Source: Anaerolineales bacterium
GTDB taxonomy: Bacteria; Chloroflexota; Anaerolineae; Anaerolineales; Villigracilaceae
DNA: 17,432 nt
Direction: 5' to 3'
Assembly: GCA_016789485.1 (NCBI GenBank)
Contig: JAEURE010000020.1
Coordinates: forward strand, 1 to 17,432
A program made the translations under genes and the position numbers. Shown piece after piece: positions 7,464-14,876 of this stretch. Each line of letters begins with the position of its first letter. Position 1 is the first letter of the stretch. Under the pieces are notes generated by a model. That model did no database searches. It had not been told where the DNA came from and saw only the letters and a list, made by a program, of their open reading frames with translations.

Positions 7464-8627
7464 TTAGTTCCCCTTTTTCATTAAACGCACAAACAGCTTT
7501 TCATATTCCTGCGCAATAGAGTCTGGATTGTAGGCTGTGTTGACGGCTTCGATATCGCCGCGATAGTTTTCGGGATTATCCAATACTTTCAAGATGGCAG
7601 ACGCGAGGCTTTCGGCGTTCCCGATCTCAGAGACTTCGCCCATGCCATGCATTTTCACAGGCTGGCGCACGCCCGGCAAAGCAGATGGAACCGAGGGCAC
7701 CCCATTTTTCATCGCTTCGATCTGGACGAGACCAAATGCTTCGGTAGAATTCAACGATGGAACGGTGATGACATCCAGGTTAGGATAGACCGCTGCAAGC
7801 TGAAGCGGATCAAGATTGCCAAGGAACGTCCAATGGCCGGAGACTTCATATTCCCGAATTTGAGGGGCGAGGCGGTTGAAATAAGCCTGTTCTCCCATTA
7901 CGTTTTCGTGCTGTCCCGCATATAAGACTTGTGCATTCGGATATTTTTTTAAGATCGCGGGCAGGGCGCCAAGCAAAATCTCCACGCCTTTCTCCGAGGC
8001 AAAACGTGTGATCATGCCGATAACAGGCTTTCGTTCTTTTGTGCGGTGTCTTTCAGCAAAGGCAGAAACAGCCTGAGGCGTGGGCGTAGGCATCTCGACA
8101 GGCGGCAGGATCGGGGTCAGTTTTGAGGCGTACCGGGAAAGATAGGGCGAATGATCCGCATAGTCTTGTGTGTATGTGATGATGTGATTCGCGAGGCGTC
8201 CCGCCATGTTGTTTTGAAAATCCAGCACAAAATTGACAACACGGTTGAACCATCCCAGCGGAAGCTGCACATCACAATGATAGGTAAGCACGGCGGGCTT
8301 GCCAAAAAGGCGCGCGCGAAAGGCCACGCCGGGCGCATCGAATTGCGGAAGATGCAGTTGGACGACGTCATGCTGCCAGACGAGTTTGGTGGCAACAAAG
8401 CCAAACGTCGGCGCAAGCACGCCCTTGCTGACCCGTGCCATGACCGGCACACGAATGACTTTAACTCCATCCATCATCTCTTCGCGCGGAAGGGATGGGT
8501 CATATTGATTCGTCATCACTGTTACTTGATGCCCACGTTTGACAAAGGCACGCGCAAGGCGCTCGGCATAGATGGTAAGTCCGCTGGTATGTGGACGATA
8601 ATACGTTAATACAGTAAGTATTTTCAT
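7464..8627 (-). CDS. GT4-family glycosyltransferase (GT-B fold), 387 aa
   Basis: A cytoplasmic or membrane-peripheral retaining glycosyltransferase that would use a nucleotide sugar. The N-terminal Rossmann half starts MKILTVLTYYRPHTSGLT and continues with AERLARAFVKRGHQVTVMT (residues 21-39), the standard opening of family GT4. In the C-terminal half, MITRFASEKG at 205-214 gives the Arg and Lys that bind donor phosphates, and the EX7E motif is E296 to E304 within STEAFGLVQIEAM. The length is normal for the family. It is the first gene of the minus-strand cluster and is preceded by a perfect TATAAT box only 11 nt before the ATG and by no ribosome site, which suggests a very short or absent leader. 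The donor sugar cannot be predicted; mannose, glucose and GlcNAc enzymes share these motifs. Confidence 0.9.
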   Translation of the reverse strand: MKILTVLTYYRPHTSGLTIYAERLARAFVKRGHQVTVMTNQYDPSLPREEMMDGVKVIRVPVMARVSKGVLAPTFGFVATKLVWQHDVVQLHLPQFDAPGVAFRARLFGKPAVLTYHCDVQLPLGWFNRVVNFVLDFQNNMAGRLANHIITYTQDYADHSPYLSRYASKLTPILPPVEMPTPTPQAVSAFAERHRTKERKPVIGMITRFASEKGVEILLGALPAILKKYPNAQVLYAGQHENVMGEQAYFNRLAPQIREYEVSGHWTFLGNLDPLQLAAVYPNLDVITVPSLNSTEAFGLVQIEAMKNGVPSVPSALPGVRQPVKMHGMGEVSEIGNAESLASAILKVLDNPENYRGDIEAVNTAYNPDSIAQEYEKLFVRLMKKGN

Positions 8628-8638
8628 AAGCGGAGAAA

Positions 8639-8644
8639 ATTATA
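8639..8644 (-). promoter_or_regulatory. -10 box upstream of the GT4 gene
   Basis: The minus strand reads TATAAT here, an exact sigma-70 -10 consensus, 11 nt before the ATG at 8627. A start site about 7 nt downstream would leave a leader of some 4-5 nt, with no Shine-Dalgarno sequence in it. No convincing -35 is seen at 16-18 bp spacing (the sequence there is AAAGAA). It would drive the glycosyltransferase/methyltransferase cluster. Confidence 0.45.
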
Positions 8645-8737
8645 CCGCAGGCAAAACCGCTTTCTTTACAGGGTATTTTGAAGTAACTCTGTGGTTTAAT
8701 TGGGGCACGAAATCAAAATTCAATTAGAGGAATAATC

Positions 8738-9139
8738 ATGACACAGAAAAAGAAAGTTCAGATCGAAGAAAGCCCGGATGTAATCGCTGCATCCAATTGG
8801 AATTTCATGTTAAAGTGGCTCTTCATCATTGGCGGTGTTGCCACAGGTGTTGTCAACGCCATGGCGATCAACCCTGAGTTCACAATCCCCAGCTTCTTAA
8901 TCTGGGTATCGGTTGTCATTGGAGTGATTGTCGGCGTTTTCTACTTTAATTCAGATGAATTAATCAACGTCGGCTTACGTTTTATGATCTTTAGCGCCGC
9001 CGCCCGCTCACTGCCCGGCGAGACGGAATTAATTGCCTACGCAACCGCCTTCTTCCTGGGATTCGCGTTCTATCTGGGACCCATCGTTCTGACAATGGCT
9101 GTTGTGTATTTTGTAAAGAAATATATTCTCAACAAATAA
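8738..9139 (+). CDS. Hypothetical membrane protein, 133 aa
   Basis: I do not recognise this protein. It begins with a charged cytoplasmic-type tail (residues 1-22, MTQKKKVQIEE...), followed by membrane segments at about 24-43, 51-70 and 98-128; the last is long enough for one extended or two short helices. Between them, at 76-96, is a less hydrophobic stretch with the sequence FMIFSAAARSLPGETEL. The start is well supported by an AGAGGA ribosome site 7 nt before the ATG. It stands alone: divergent from the glycosyltransferase cluster and convergent with the MscS gene, with a strong terminator directly behind it. Base composition and codon use look like those of its neighbours, so nothing suggests recent transfer. 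Confidence 0.8.
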   Translation: MTQKKKVQIEESPDVIAASNWNFMLKWLFIIGGVATGVVNAMAINPEFTIPSFLIWVSVVIGVIVGVFYFNSDELINVGLRFMIFSAAARSLPGETELIAYATAFFLGFAFYLGPIVLTMAVVYFVKKYILNK

Positions 9140-9149
9140 GTCCAGCCAA

Positions 9150-9193
9150 AATCAAAAACATCCGCGGAATTTTCTCCGCGGATGTTTTTGATT
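9150..9193. terminator. Bidirectional intrinsic terminator between convergent genes
   Basis: A perfect 19-bp inverted repeat (9150-9168 with 9175-9193) surrounds a 6-nt loop, attttc. The stem core is GC-rich (catccgcgga) and the outer part carries five A on the left and five T on the right, giving a U-run on either strand. It lies 10 nt after the stop of the plus-strand gene at 9139 and 13 nt beyond the stop of the minus-strand MscS gene at 9207, so it can end both transcripts. Confidence 0.92.
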
Positions 9194-9206
9194 GGAACAG
9201 CATATC

Positions 9207-10007
9207 CTATTCTTTTACTTTTGCGATCGATGAAGGGATCGAAAGTTTTCTGGCGGCGAAAGTTTTCTTCACACCGAGCAGGCCAGCATCTTTTGCGAGG
9301 CGGACAGTGGTCAAGGATGTATCCACCCAAAAGTAGGCGAGTAACTCAATCGATGAAATTCCAAAATTGGTAAAGGTTACCTGAGGCGCAGGAGCTGGGA
9401 CATAGCCGGGCACATCTTTCATTGCATCCAAAAGCGCGGTACGGATCTTCTCTGGATCTTTTCCATGCGGGACTGCCATTGTCAGATCCACGCGGCGGCG
9501 GTTGGCACGAGTGTAATTGACGATCGGATGGGCAAGTACTTCCGCGTTCGGAAGGATGACGATCCGCCCATCCAAAGATTGCAGCTCGGTTGTCCGCAAG
9601 TTGATCTCAAGTACCACGCCCTCATAGGCAAGGACGCCGATCTCATCCCCTGTTTTGAAGGGTTGTTGGATGAGCAGGATAATTCCCGAAACAAAATTCT
9701 GAGTGATGCTTTGCAATGCAAAGCCGATCGTAAACCCAAGGATTCCCAACCCGGTTAGAAAAGCAGTGACATTGAAAAATCTTTGCAGGGCGGTGATGGC
9801 GCCGAAGACGATAATCGTCCAACGCAGGATATCAGCCAGGAGATGAGTGACATTCGACGCAGCTTCGCGTCTCAGTAAGACACGCTCCACCAGATTGCTC
9901 AACCATCTCGCAAAATAAAGGCTGACGAGAAAGATGAAAAAAGCCGTAATGATATTCGGAATGGATGCGGCAGTTTGCGCCGCAAGGGTGGAAAAGTATT
10001 CCTGCAT
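9207..10007 (-). CDS. mscS: Small-conductance mechanosensitive channel, MscS family, 266 aa
   Basis: Forms a membrane pore that opens under osmotic downshock and releases solutes. Three helices lie at about residues 17-35, 61-78 and 82-105. The third is the pore-lining helix with the family pattern GLGILGFTIGFALQSITQNF (87-106), followed by the beta domain with PFKTGDEI at 116-123 and the hallmark ILPNAEV at 151-157. The C-terminal alpha/beta domain is complete, and the length is close to the E. coli protein. I chose the ATG at 10007, which has GGAGA 5 nt upstream and starts directly before the first helix. An in-frame ATG at 10085 would add 26 residues, but that extension lies upstream of the -10 box and inside the terminator of the neighbouring gene. 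The gene is monocistronic, between two terminators. Confidence 0.93.
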   Translation of the reverse strand: MQEYFSTLAAQTAASIPNIITAFFIFLVSLYFARWLSNLVERVLLRREAASNVTHLLADILRWTIIVFGAITALQRFFNVTAFLTGLGILGFTIGFALQSITQNFVSGIILLIQQPFKTGDEIGVLAYEGVVLEINLRTTELQSLDGRIVILPNAEVLAHPIVNYTRANRRRVDLTMAVPHGKDPEKIRTALLDAMKDVPGYVPAPAPQVTFTNFGISSIELLAYFWVDTSLTTVRLAKDAGLLGVKKTFAARKLSIPSSIAKVKE

Positions 10008-10025
10008 AGATTTCTCCGTCCGCAA

Positions 10026-10031
10026 ATTATA
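10026..10031 (-). promoter_or_regulatory. -10 box of the mscS promoter
   Basis: The minus strand reads TATAAT, an exact -10 consensus, 18 nt before the ATG at 10007, leaving a leader of about 11 nt that just fits the GGAGA ribosome site. The -35 position is only T-rich (overlapping the T-run of the upstream terminator), so the promoter would be weak or depend on another factor. Confidence 0.45.
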
Positions 10032-10047
10032 ACGTAGTGGTATGAAC

Positions 10048-10080
10048 AAAAAATCCGAAACCTTGCCTGGTCTCGGATTT
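10048..10080 (-). terminator. Intrinsic terminator of the lepA-flippase-rhomboid-epimerase cluster
   Basis: On the minus strand a 12-bp stem (10080-10069 with 10062-10051, one G-T pair) closes a 6-nt loop and runs into six T (10053-10048). It begins 11 nt after the epimerase stop codon at 10091. The promoter of mscS starts directly beyond it. Confidence 0.85.
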
Positions 10081-10090
10081 CTCAATTTCG

Positions 10091-11116
10091 CTAGAACAGC
10101 TTTCTATTTTCCTGCACCCACTCAAACAATTTTTGGACGCCTTCTTCCACACCGATGCGCGGCTTCCAGCCTAATTCTTTTTCAGCCTTTGAGATATCAG
10201 CATAGAAGACGCGCTGGTCACCGGGGCGCCAATCGCCGCGCGACACTTCAATTGTGCGGCCAACATATTTTTCAAGCTTTGGACGGAACTCCGCCCAAAT
10301 CGACATGACGTTCTGCGGTCCGCCGCCCATGTTATACACCTTTCCACGGGCAATATTATTCTTCTCAACCGCCAGATCATAGGCATTCATCAAATCTTCC
10401 ACGTGCAAAATATCGCGGACTTGTTTGCCATCTCCATAAATCGTGATCGGGCGTCCCATCACTGCGGCGATGATGAACCATGCCACCCAGCCTTGATCTT
10501 CAATGCCGAATTGACGCGGGCCGTAAATGCAGGATTGACGAAAGACAACTGTGGGCAAGTCATACATGCGTGCATAATCACGAACATATTGGTCGCCTGT
10601 TCCTTTCGAACAACCGTACGGAGAGTGAAAATCCAACGGCTGAGTTTCAGGGCAGCCATCTACCAAATCCTTGTAACGCCAGCGCGTAGCTTCTTCAAAC
10701 AATTCCACATCATCCATGCCGCCATAGACCTTATTCGTGGAAGCGTAGATGACAATTGGATTTTTTCCCGAAAGCCGCGCAGCTTCCATCACATTGAATG
10801 TGCCAAACGCATTGGATTCAAAATCATCACGCGGATTGACAACCGATGTGGTCACGGCGACTTGTCCTGCGAGATGCACGATCACATCCGCGCCTTTGGC
10901 TGCTTCTGTTATTCTATCGGCATCGCGCACATCCCCGATAATCAATTGGAAGGCATCGTCGCCAAATTCCTGCTTCAACCACTCGAGGTTGCGCGGCGCA
11001 CCTCCGCGGGACAGGTTGTCGTAAATCGTCACTTTCTCACCACGCTTCACCAAGCGGTGAACATAATTCGAACCGATAAACCCAGCGCCACCGGTCACAA
11101 GATATTGTTTCGTCAT
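10091..11116 (-). CDS. rfbE: CDP-paratose 2-epimerase-type NAD-dependent sugar epimerase (extended SDR), 341 aa
   Basis: Extended short-chain dehydrogenase acting on a nucleotide sugar; in the tyvelose pathway the family inverts C2 of CDP-paratose to give CDP-tyvelose. The NAD site is TGGAGFIG at residues 8-15, with the acidic D33 in YDNLSRGG favouring NAD over NADP. The catalytic triad is in ASTNKVYG (125-132) and Y167-xxx-K171 in SPYGCSKG. The stretch FRQSCIYGPRQFGIEDQGW (192-210) and LDFHSPYGCSKG closely resemble the Salmonella tyvelose epimerase as I remember it, more than GalE or dTDP-glucose dehydratase. A ribosome site GAGAGG stands 10 nt upstream. It follows the rhomboid gene by 23 nt. 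No CDP-sugar synthesis genes are in the window, so the exact substrate is unproven; many genomes carry this family without known tyvelose. Confidence 0.85.
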   Translation of the reverse strand: MTKQYLVTGGAGFIGSNYVHRLVKRGEKVTIYDNLSRGGAPRNLEWLKQEFGDDAFQLIIGDVRDADRITEAAKGADVIVHLAGQVAVTTSVVNPRDDFESNAFGTFNVMEAARLSGKNPIVIYASTNKVYGGMDDVELFEEATRWRYKDLVDGCPETQPLDFHSPYGCSKGTGDQYVRDYARMYDLPTVVFRQSCIYGPRQFGIEDQGWVAWFIIAAVMGRPITIYGDGKQVRDILHVEDLMNAYDLAVEKNNIARGKVYNMGGGPQNVMSIWAEFRPKLEKYVGRTIEVSRGDWRPGDQRVFYADISKAEKELGWKPRIGVEEGVQKLFEWVQENRKLF

Positions 11117-11139
11117 GGATATTTAACCTCTCAACAGAT

Positions 11140-11790
11140 CTAATGCCTTTTTGCAAACAAATAGACTGCAAATGTTCCAAATATAAAGCCGCCAATATGT
11201 GCCCACCAGGCAACTGCACCTGCATCTGCGCCTTGCAAGGCGCGCCAACCTGAAAACAATTGCGAGACAAACCAAAACCCAAGAAATAATACTGCGGGAA
11301 TCTCAACAATCGTAAAGATAAAAAGGATTGGTACCAGGCTTGCGATCCGCGAACGGGGGAAAAGAATGAGGTACGCGCCAAGCACTCCCGCAATCGCGCC
11401 GCTAGCGCCGATCACTGGCGTATTGCTCCCGAGGGATAGATACGTCTGTAATAAGGCAGCAACAATACCGCTTAATATGTAAAAGATGAAATACCGTATG
11501 CTGCCCATGCGGCTTTCCACGTTGTCGCCAAAAATCACAAGGATCCACATATTGCTCAAAATATGGAACCATCCGCCATGCAGGAACATGCTGGTGAAGA
11601 GCGTGGGCCATGTTGCAGCGGGGTTGGATGTTAATTGAACCGGAATCAACCCCCAGGTATGAATGAAGCGGAAGAGTGCATCTCCACCTAGTTTTAATTC
11701 GTAGTAAAACGCCGCTCCATTCAGGATGATCAACATCCAATTGACAAGCGGGAATCTGCGCGAGCGCAGAGTGTCATACAGGGGAAACAT
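11140..11790 (-). CDS. Rhomboid-family intramembrane serine protease, 216 aa
   Basis: A six-helix membrane protease that cuts transmembrane substrates within the bilayer. The catalytic dyad is present: S130 in VIGASGAIAG (127-136) and H198 in WWAHIGGF (195-202). The oxyanion-side residues H76 and N80 lie in FLHGGWFHILSN (69-80), with the same spacing of four as H150/N154 of E. coli GlpG. The protein lacks any cytoplasmic N-terminal domain, starting MFPLYDTLRSRRFP shortly before helix 1, the usual form in Chloroflexota and other bacteria. Its start codon abuts the stop codon of the flippase-like gene with no gap, so the two are co-translated. Substrates are unknown. All active-site residues I can identify are kept, so it is predicted to be active. 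Confidence 0.93.
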   Translation of the reverse strand: MFPLYDTLRSRRFPLVNWMLIILNGAAFYYELKLGGDALFRFIHTWGLIPVQLTSNPAATWPTLFTSMFLHGGWFHILSNMWILVIFGDNVESRMGSIRYFIFYILSGIVAALLQTYLSLGSNTPVIGASGAIAGVLGAYLILFPRSRIASLVPILFIFTIVEIPAVLFLGFWFVSQLFSGWRALQGADAGAVAWWAHIGGFIFGTFAVYLFAKRH

Positions 11791-12804
11791 TTACTCGCTT
11801 TCTTGTGGCTGGTCTTTGTTTCTTAAATTCATTAGTTGTCGATAGATGCCTGAAAGTGTTTGACCTTCGCTCATCAGGCCGAGACCACCAATTACACCGC
11901 TATTGATGTAATTATACAAGCGGGCCGTTAGGGCTACCGCCAGAGCCGTGGAAGCGGCTTGCTCGCCAGCCAGCAATGTCAAGGCGCCGGCAACTGCTCC
12001 TTCGAAGGTACCAACCGCTCCGGGCAGGGAAGGAATCGCTCCGCCAAAGGCTGCCGCTCCGAGAATGAAGAATCCCCAAATCACCTCTGCCTGCGGAAAG
12101 AACGCCAGTGTGATAATGTAATAGGCGGCTAATGCAATAGCCCAATCGAAGGTCATCCAAAACAAGAAACGCAGGAAAAGCCAGCCATCCGTTAACACGC
12201 CAAGACCTTGAAAAAACGACTCAAGAAAACTGCCGCCAAATTTTTGCAGAGAGGGCCAGCGCGCACTGAGTTTGTGGAAGATATCCAACGCCCATTGGTT
12301 GTTGCGTGCGAGGATGTACATAAAAACGAGACCAATGAGAACAATAGCGCCAACGATATAACCGATCCGTTCGGAACCATTAAAACCTACAACGTATGGC
12401 AATGAAACCAAAAATATCACTGCAGAAAAGACAAGGTCCACTGCACGTTCGATGAAAATGGTGGGGAGGATCTCACCAAACTGCATCCCGCCTGATTTTC
12501 TACTTAAAAGAAACGCACGCCCAAGTTCGCCAAGGCGGAAGGGCAAAAAGTTATTGAGCAAATACCCTTCTCCAGTGGTTAACAGTACATCCTTGTAGTT
12601 TGGTTTGTCTCGCAGCAAGGTCTGCCATACTTTCGCGCGCACCAGAATCCATGCAAAGGATAGAATGACCGATCCAAGCAGGAGACGGTAATCTGCCGCA
12701 CGGATGGAATCCCACATGGTCTGGAAATCAACAAAATACAAGATGGCAACGATCAGCGCAATGCTGACCAGCGCGCCGGGAAGCCAGCGTTTGATATCTT
12801 TCAT
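11791..12804 (-). CDS. UPF0104 / flippase-like (LPG_synthase_TM, AglD-like) membrane protein, 337 aa
   Basis: A polytopic membrane protein with eight or so helices. The family pattern is clear: TGEGYLLNNFLPFRLGE at residues 77-93 followed by ERAVDL at 119-124, and a glycine/proline-rich AAAFGGAIPSLPGAVGTFEGA stretch in the C-terminal half. Members include the membrane part of lysyl-phosphatidylglycerol synthase (MprF) and archaeal AglD, and are thought to move lipids or lipid-linked sugars across the membrane. No soluble lysyl-transferase domain is present, so lysyl-PG synthesis is not expected. The ATG has a GGTGA ribosome site 4 nt upstream. It is followed with no gap by the rhomboid gene and lies 57 nt after lepA in the same direction, separated by a palindrome. 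A function in the export of glycan precursors is an inference from the sugar epimerase nearby. Confidence 0.87.
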   Translation of the reverse strand: MKDIKRWLPGALVSIALIVAILYFVDFQTMWDSIRAADYRLLLGSVILSFAWILVRAKVWQTLLRDKPNYKDVLLTTGEGYLLNNFLPFRLGELGRAFLLSRKSGGMQFGEILPTIFIERAVDLVFSAVIFLVSLPYVVGFNGSERIGYIVGAIVLIGLVFMYILARNNQWALDIFHKLSARWPSLQKFGGSFLESFFQGLGVLTDGWLFLRFLFWMTFDWAIALAAYYIITLAFFPQAEVIWGFFILGAAAFGGAIPSLPGAVGTFEGAVAGALTLLAGEQAASTALAVALTARLYNYINSGVIGGLGLMSEGQTLSGIYRQLMNLRNKDQPQESE

Positions 12805-12820
12805 ATTTTCACCATATGCA

Positions 12821-12859
12821 TTTGTAGGGATGGGATGCTGCGCACCCCATCCCTACAAA
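12821..12859. repeat. 39-nt intergenic palindrome directly behind lepA
   Basis: Arms of 14 bp (tttgtagggatggg, 12821-12834, and cccatccctacaaa, 12846-12859) are exact inverted copies. Past one mismatch, a further 3 bp (tgc/gca) pair around a 3-nt loop. It starts 2 nt after the lepA stop codon. On the minus strand the T-run precedes rather than follows the stem, and only AAATGC follows, so termination would be inefficient. A dispersed palindromic (REP-like) element is the other reading; the GTAGGGAYGGG core is of a kind I associate with repeated intergenic palindromes, untested here. Confidence 0.7.
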
Positions 12860-12861
12860 AA

Positions 12862-14661
12862 TTAATCATCATCCAATTTCAAAACAGCCATAAATGCGTC
12901 CTGCGGAATTTCCACATTCCCAACCATCTTGAGACGTTTTTTACCCTTCTTTTGTTTCTCGAGCAATTTCTTTTTGCGGGAAATATCGCCGCCGTAACAT
13001 TTTGCGAGAACGTCCTTGCGCGTGGCTTTGACATTGGCGCGGCTGATGATACGCCCGCCGGAAGCGGCTTGAATGGCAACGTCATATAACTGGCGCGGAA
13101 TCAGATCCTTGAGTTTGGTGATGAGGCGCTGTCCCTTGTGGAAGGCATCCTTCTCGTGGACGATGGCCGCGAGCGCATCCAATGGGTCGCCATTGACGAG
13201 GATCTCCAATTTCTGCAATTTGTCGGCGCGATATTCAAGGAATTGATAATCAAGCGAGGCATAGCCTTTGGTGCGTGATTTCAACTGGTCAAAGAAGTCG
13301 ATGATGATCTCGGAAAGCGGGATTTCAAAATCAAGTTGCACGCGATGAGGCGCGGGGTATTCCTGCTGTTTGAAGATACCGCGGCGTTTGGTGACAAGGT
13401 CCATGATGGGGCCGTAATAATCGGTGGGTGTGATGATCTCGATGTTCATCCACGGCTCGCGGACTTCGACGATCTTGCTGGGGTCGGGCAACTCGGCGGG
13501 AGAATCCACTTTTATGACTTCATCTTGAATCATCAAGACTTCGTATTCAACAGAAGGAGCGGTGAAAAGCACATCCAAATCATATTCACGTTCAATGCGT
13601 TCCTGGATGATCTCCATGTGGAACAAACCAAGAAACCCTGCACGGAAGCCAAATCCCAAAGCCTGGGAAGTCTCAGGTGTGAAAGTCAAAGATGCATCGT
13701 TGAGTTGTAATTTATCGAGAGATTCGCGAAGGCTGCTGTAGTCGTCCGCTTCGACGGGATAGATGCCTGCAAAGACCATCGGTTTGGGCGAACGATAACC
13801 GGGCAACGGTTCTTCCGCAGGTGCGGCAGCAAGGGTGATCGTATCCCCTACGCGGCATTCATGCACGGTTTTGAATCCCGTGGCGATGTAACCGACCTCT
13901 CCTGAGCCGAGTTTTTCCACGGGCTTCATACCCGGGACGAAAATGCCAATTTCCACGGGCCGCAGGTCTGTCTTGGTGACGATCATACGCAGCACGTCGG
14001 TGGATTTGATGCTGCCTTCCACGATACGAACGTAGGCGATAACACCTTTATAGGAATCATAATGCGCATCGAAGATCAAAGCGCGGACAGGTTTATCGTC
14101 CACATCTTTGGGAGGCGGAATGCGCTCAACAACTGCTTCAAGGATCGCCTCAACGTTAAGCCCTTCTTTTGCAGAGACGCGTAGAACCGAGTCAGGATCG
14201 ACCCCAAGCAGGGAACCTACATCTTCAGCCACTTCATCGGGACGGGCGGAGGGTAGGTCAATTTTGTTGATAACAGGAACAATTGTCAGGTCGGCATCGA
14301 GCGCCTGATAAAGGTTGGCTAATGTTTGAGCTTCGATTCCCTGAGTCGCATCCACAACAAGAATGGCACCTTCGCAGGCTTTGAGCGCGCGGCTGACCTC
14401 GTAGCCAAAGTCCACGTGGCCGGGAGTATCGATGAGGTTGAGTTCATAGCGCTGGTTGTCTTTGGCGTTATAAAACATGCGGACTGCCGAAGCCTTGATG
14501 GTGACACCTTTTTCGCGTTCGAGGTCCATTGAGTCGAGGGCTTGTTCGGTCATGTCGCGCTCGGAGATGGCGCCTGTTAATTGAAGCAGGCGGTCGGCGA
14601 GCGTGGATTTGCCATGGTCAACATGGGCGATGATACAGAAGTTACGAATATGGTCGGTCAT
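12862..14661 (-). CDS. lepA: Elongation factor 4 (LepA), ribosome back-translocase GTPase, 599 aa
   Basis: A translational GTPase that binds the ribosome and back-translocates or remodels stalled elongation complexes. G1 is AHVDHGKS (residues 12-19), switch I ends EREKGVTIKAS (48-58), G3 is DTPGH (78-82) and G4 is NKID (132-135). The C-terminus has the LepA-specific domain, including VKATRKDVLAKCYGGDISRKKKLLEKQKKGKKR, paraphrased here by its start and its basic end. The length of 599 matches the family norm of about 600. I chose the ATG at 14661 because family members begin directly before the NFCIIAH strand. An in-frame ATG at 14712 would add 17 residues and lies only about 13 nt from a -10-like TATACT. 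Neither start has a good ribosome site. It leads a co-directional set with the flippase-like, rhomboid and epimerase genes. Confidence 0.97.
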   Translation of the reverse strand: MTDHIRNFCIIAHVDHGKSTLADRLLQLTGAISERDMTEQALDSMDLEREKGVTIKASAVRMFYNAKDNQRYELNLIDTPGHVDFGYEVSRALKACEGAILVVDATQGIEAQTLANLYQALDADLTIVPVINKIDLPSARPDEVAEDVGSLLGVDPDSVLRVSAKEGLNVEAILEAVVERIPPPKDVDDKPVRALIFDAHYDSYKGVIAYVRIVEGSIKSTDVLRMIVTKTDLRPVEIGIFVPGMKPVEKLGSGEVGYIATGFKTVHECRVGDTITLAAAPAEEPLPGYRSPKPMVFAGIYPVEADDYSSLRESLDKLQLNDASLTFTPETSQALGFGFRAGFLGLFHMEIIQERIEREYDLDVLFTAPSVEYEVLMIQDEVIKVDSPAELPDPSKIVEVREPWMNIEIITPTDYYGPIMDLVTKRRGIFKQQEYPAPHRVQLDFEIPLSEIIIDFFDQLKSRTKGYASLDYQFLEYRADKLQKLEILVNGDPLDALAAIVHEKDAFHKGQRLITKLKDLIPRQLYDVAIQAASGGRIISRANVKATRKDVLAKCYGGDISRKKKLLEKQKKGKKRLKMVGNVEIPQDAFMAVLKLDDD

Positions 14662-14876
14662 ACTGCTTTCAATTTCTCGGTAAAAGTCTATACGGGGCGG
14701 CCATTCCGCCATGTAAGCGAACGAAGTATACCCGATTTATTTTGTCATATCCCATAGCTTGAAATAGCTCCAAAGAGCGATGTACCACCCATTGGAAACA
14801 ACTAAAATATAGAAACCCTGATGGGGCAATTTCGTATTTATGTATTGTGCGTAATTCTGCGCACAAAGGAGAAAAA
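14662..14876. promoter_or_regulatory. Divergent promoter region between lepA and the SPFH gene
   Basis: This 215-bp, AT-rich stretch must hold the promoters for both genes. For lepA the minus strand has TATACT at 14730-14725, 63 nt before the chosen start, without a convincing -35. For the plus-strand gene, a 7-bp hairpin (ttgtgcg, 14845-14851, with cgcacaa, 14860-14866) overlaps the first bases of the strong AAAGGAG ribosome site at 14865-14871. I cannot assign a clear -10/-35 pair on the plus strand. No open reading frame of interest lies here. Confidence 0.4.

Noticed and set aside
10008..10085. A longer MscS starting at 10085
   Set aside because: The extension would be encoded across the terminator of the epimerase gene and the -10 box, and the ATG at 10007 has a good ribosome site.
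10403..11143. A 246-codon plus-strand open frame opposite the sugar epimerase
   Set aside because: The minus-strand frame carries all SDR motifs; the antisense translation shows no recognisable domain.
14662..14712. A longer LepA starting at 14712
   Set aside because: It would add 17 residues not typical of the family and has no ribosome site; the ATG at 14661 matches the usual N-terminus.
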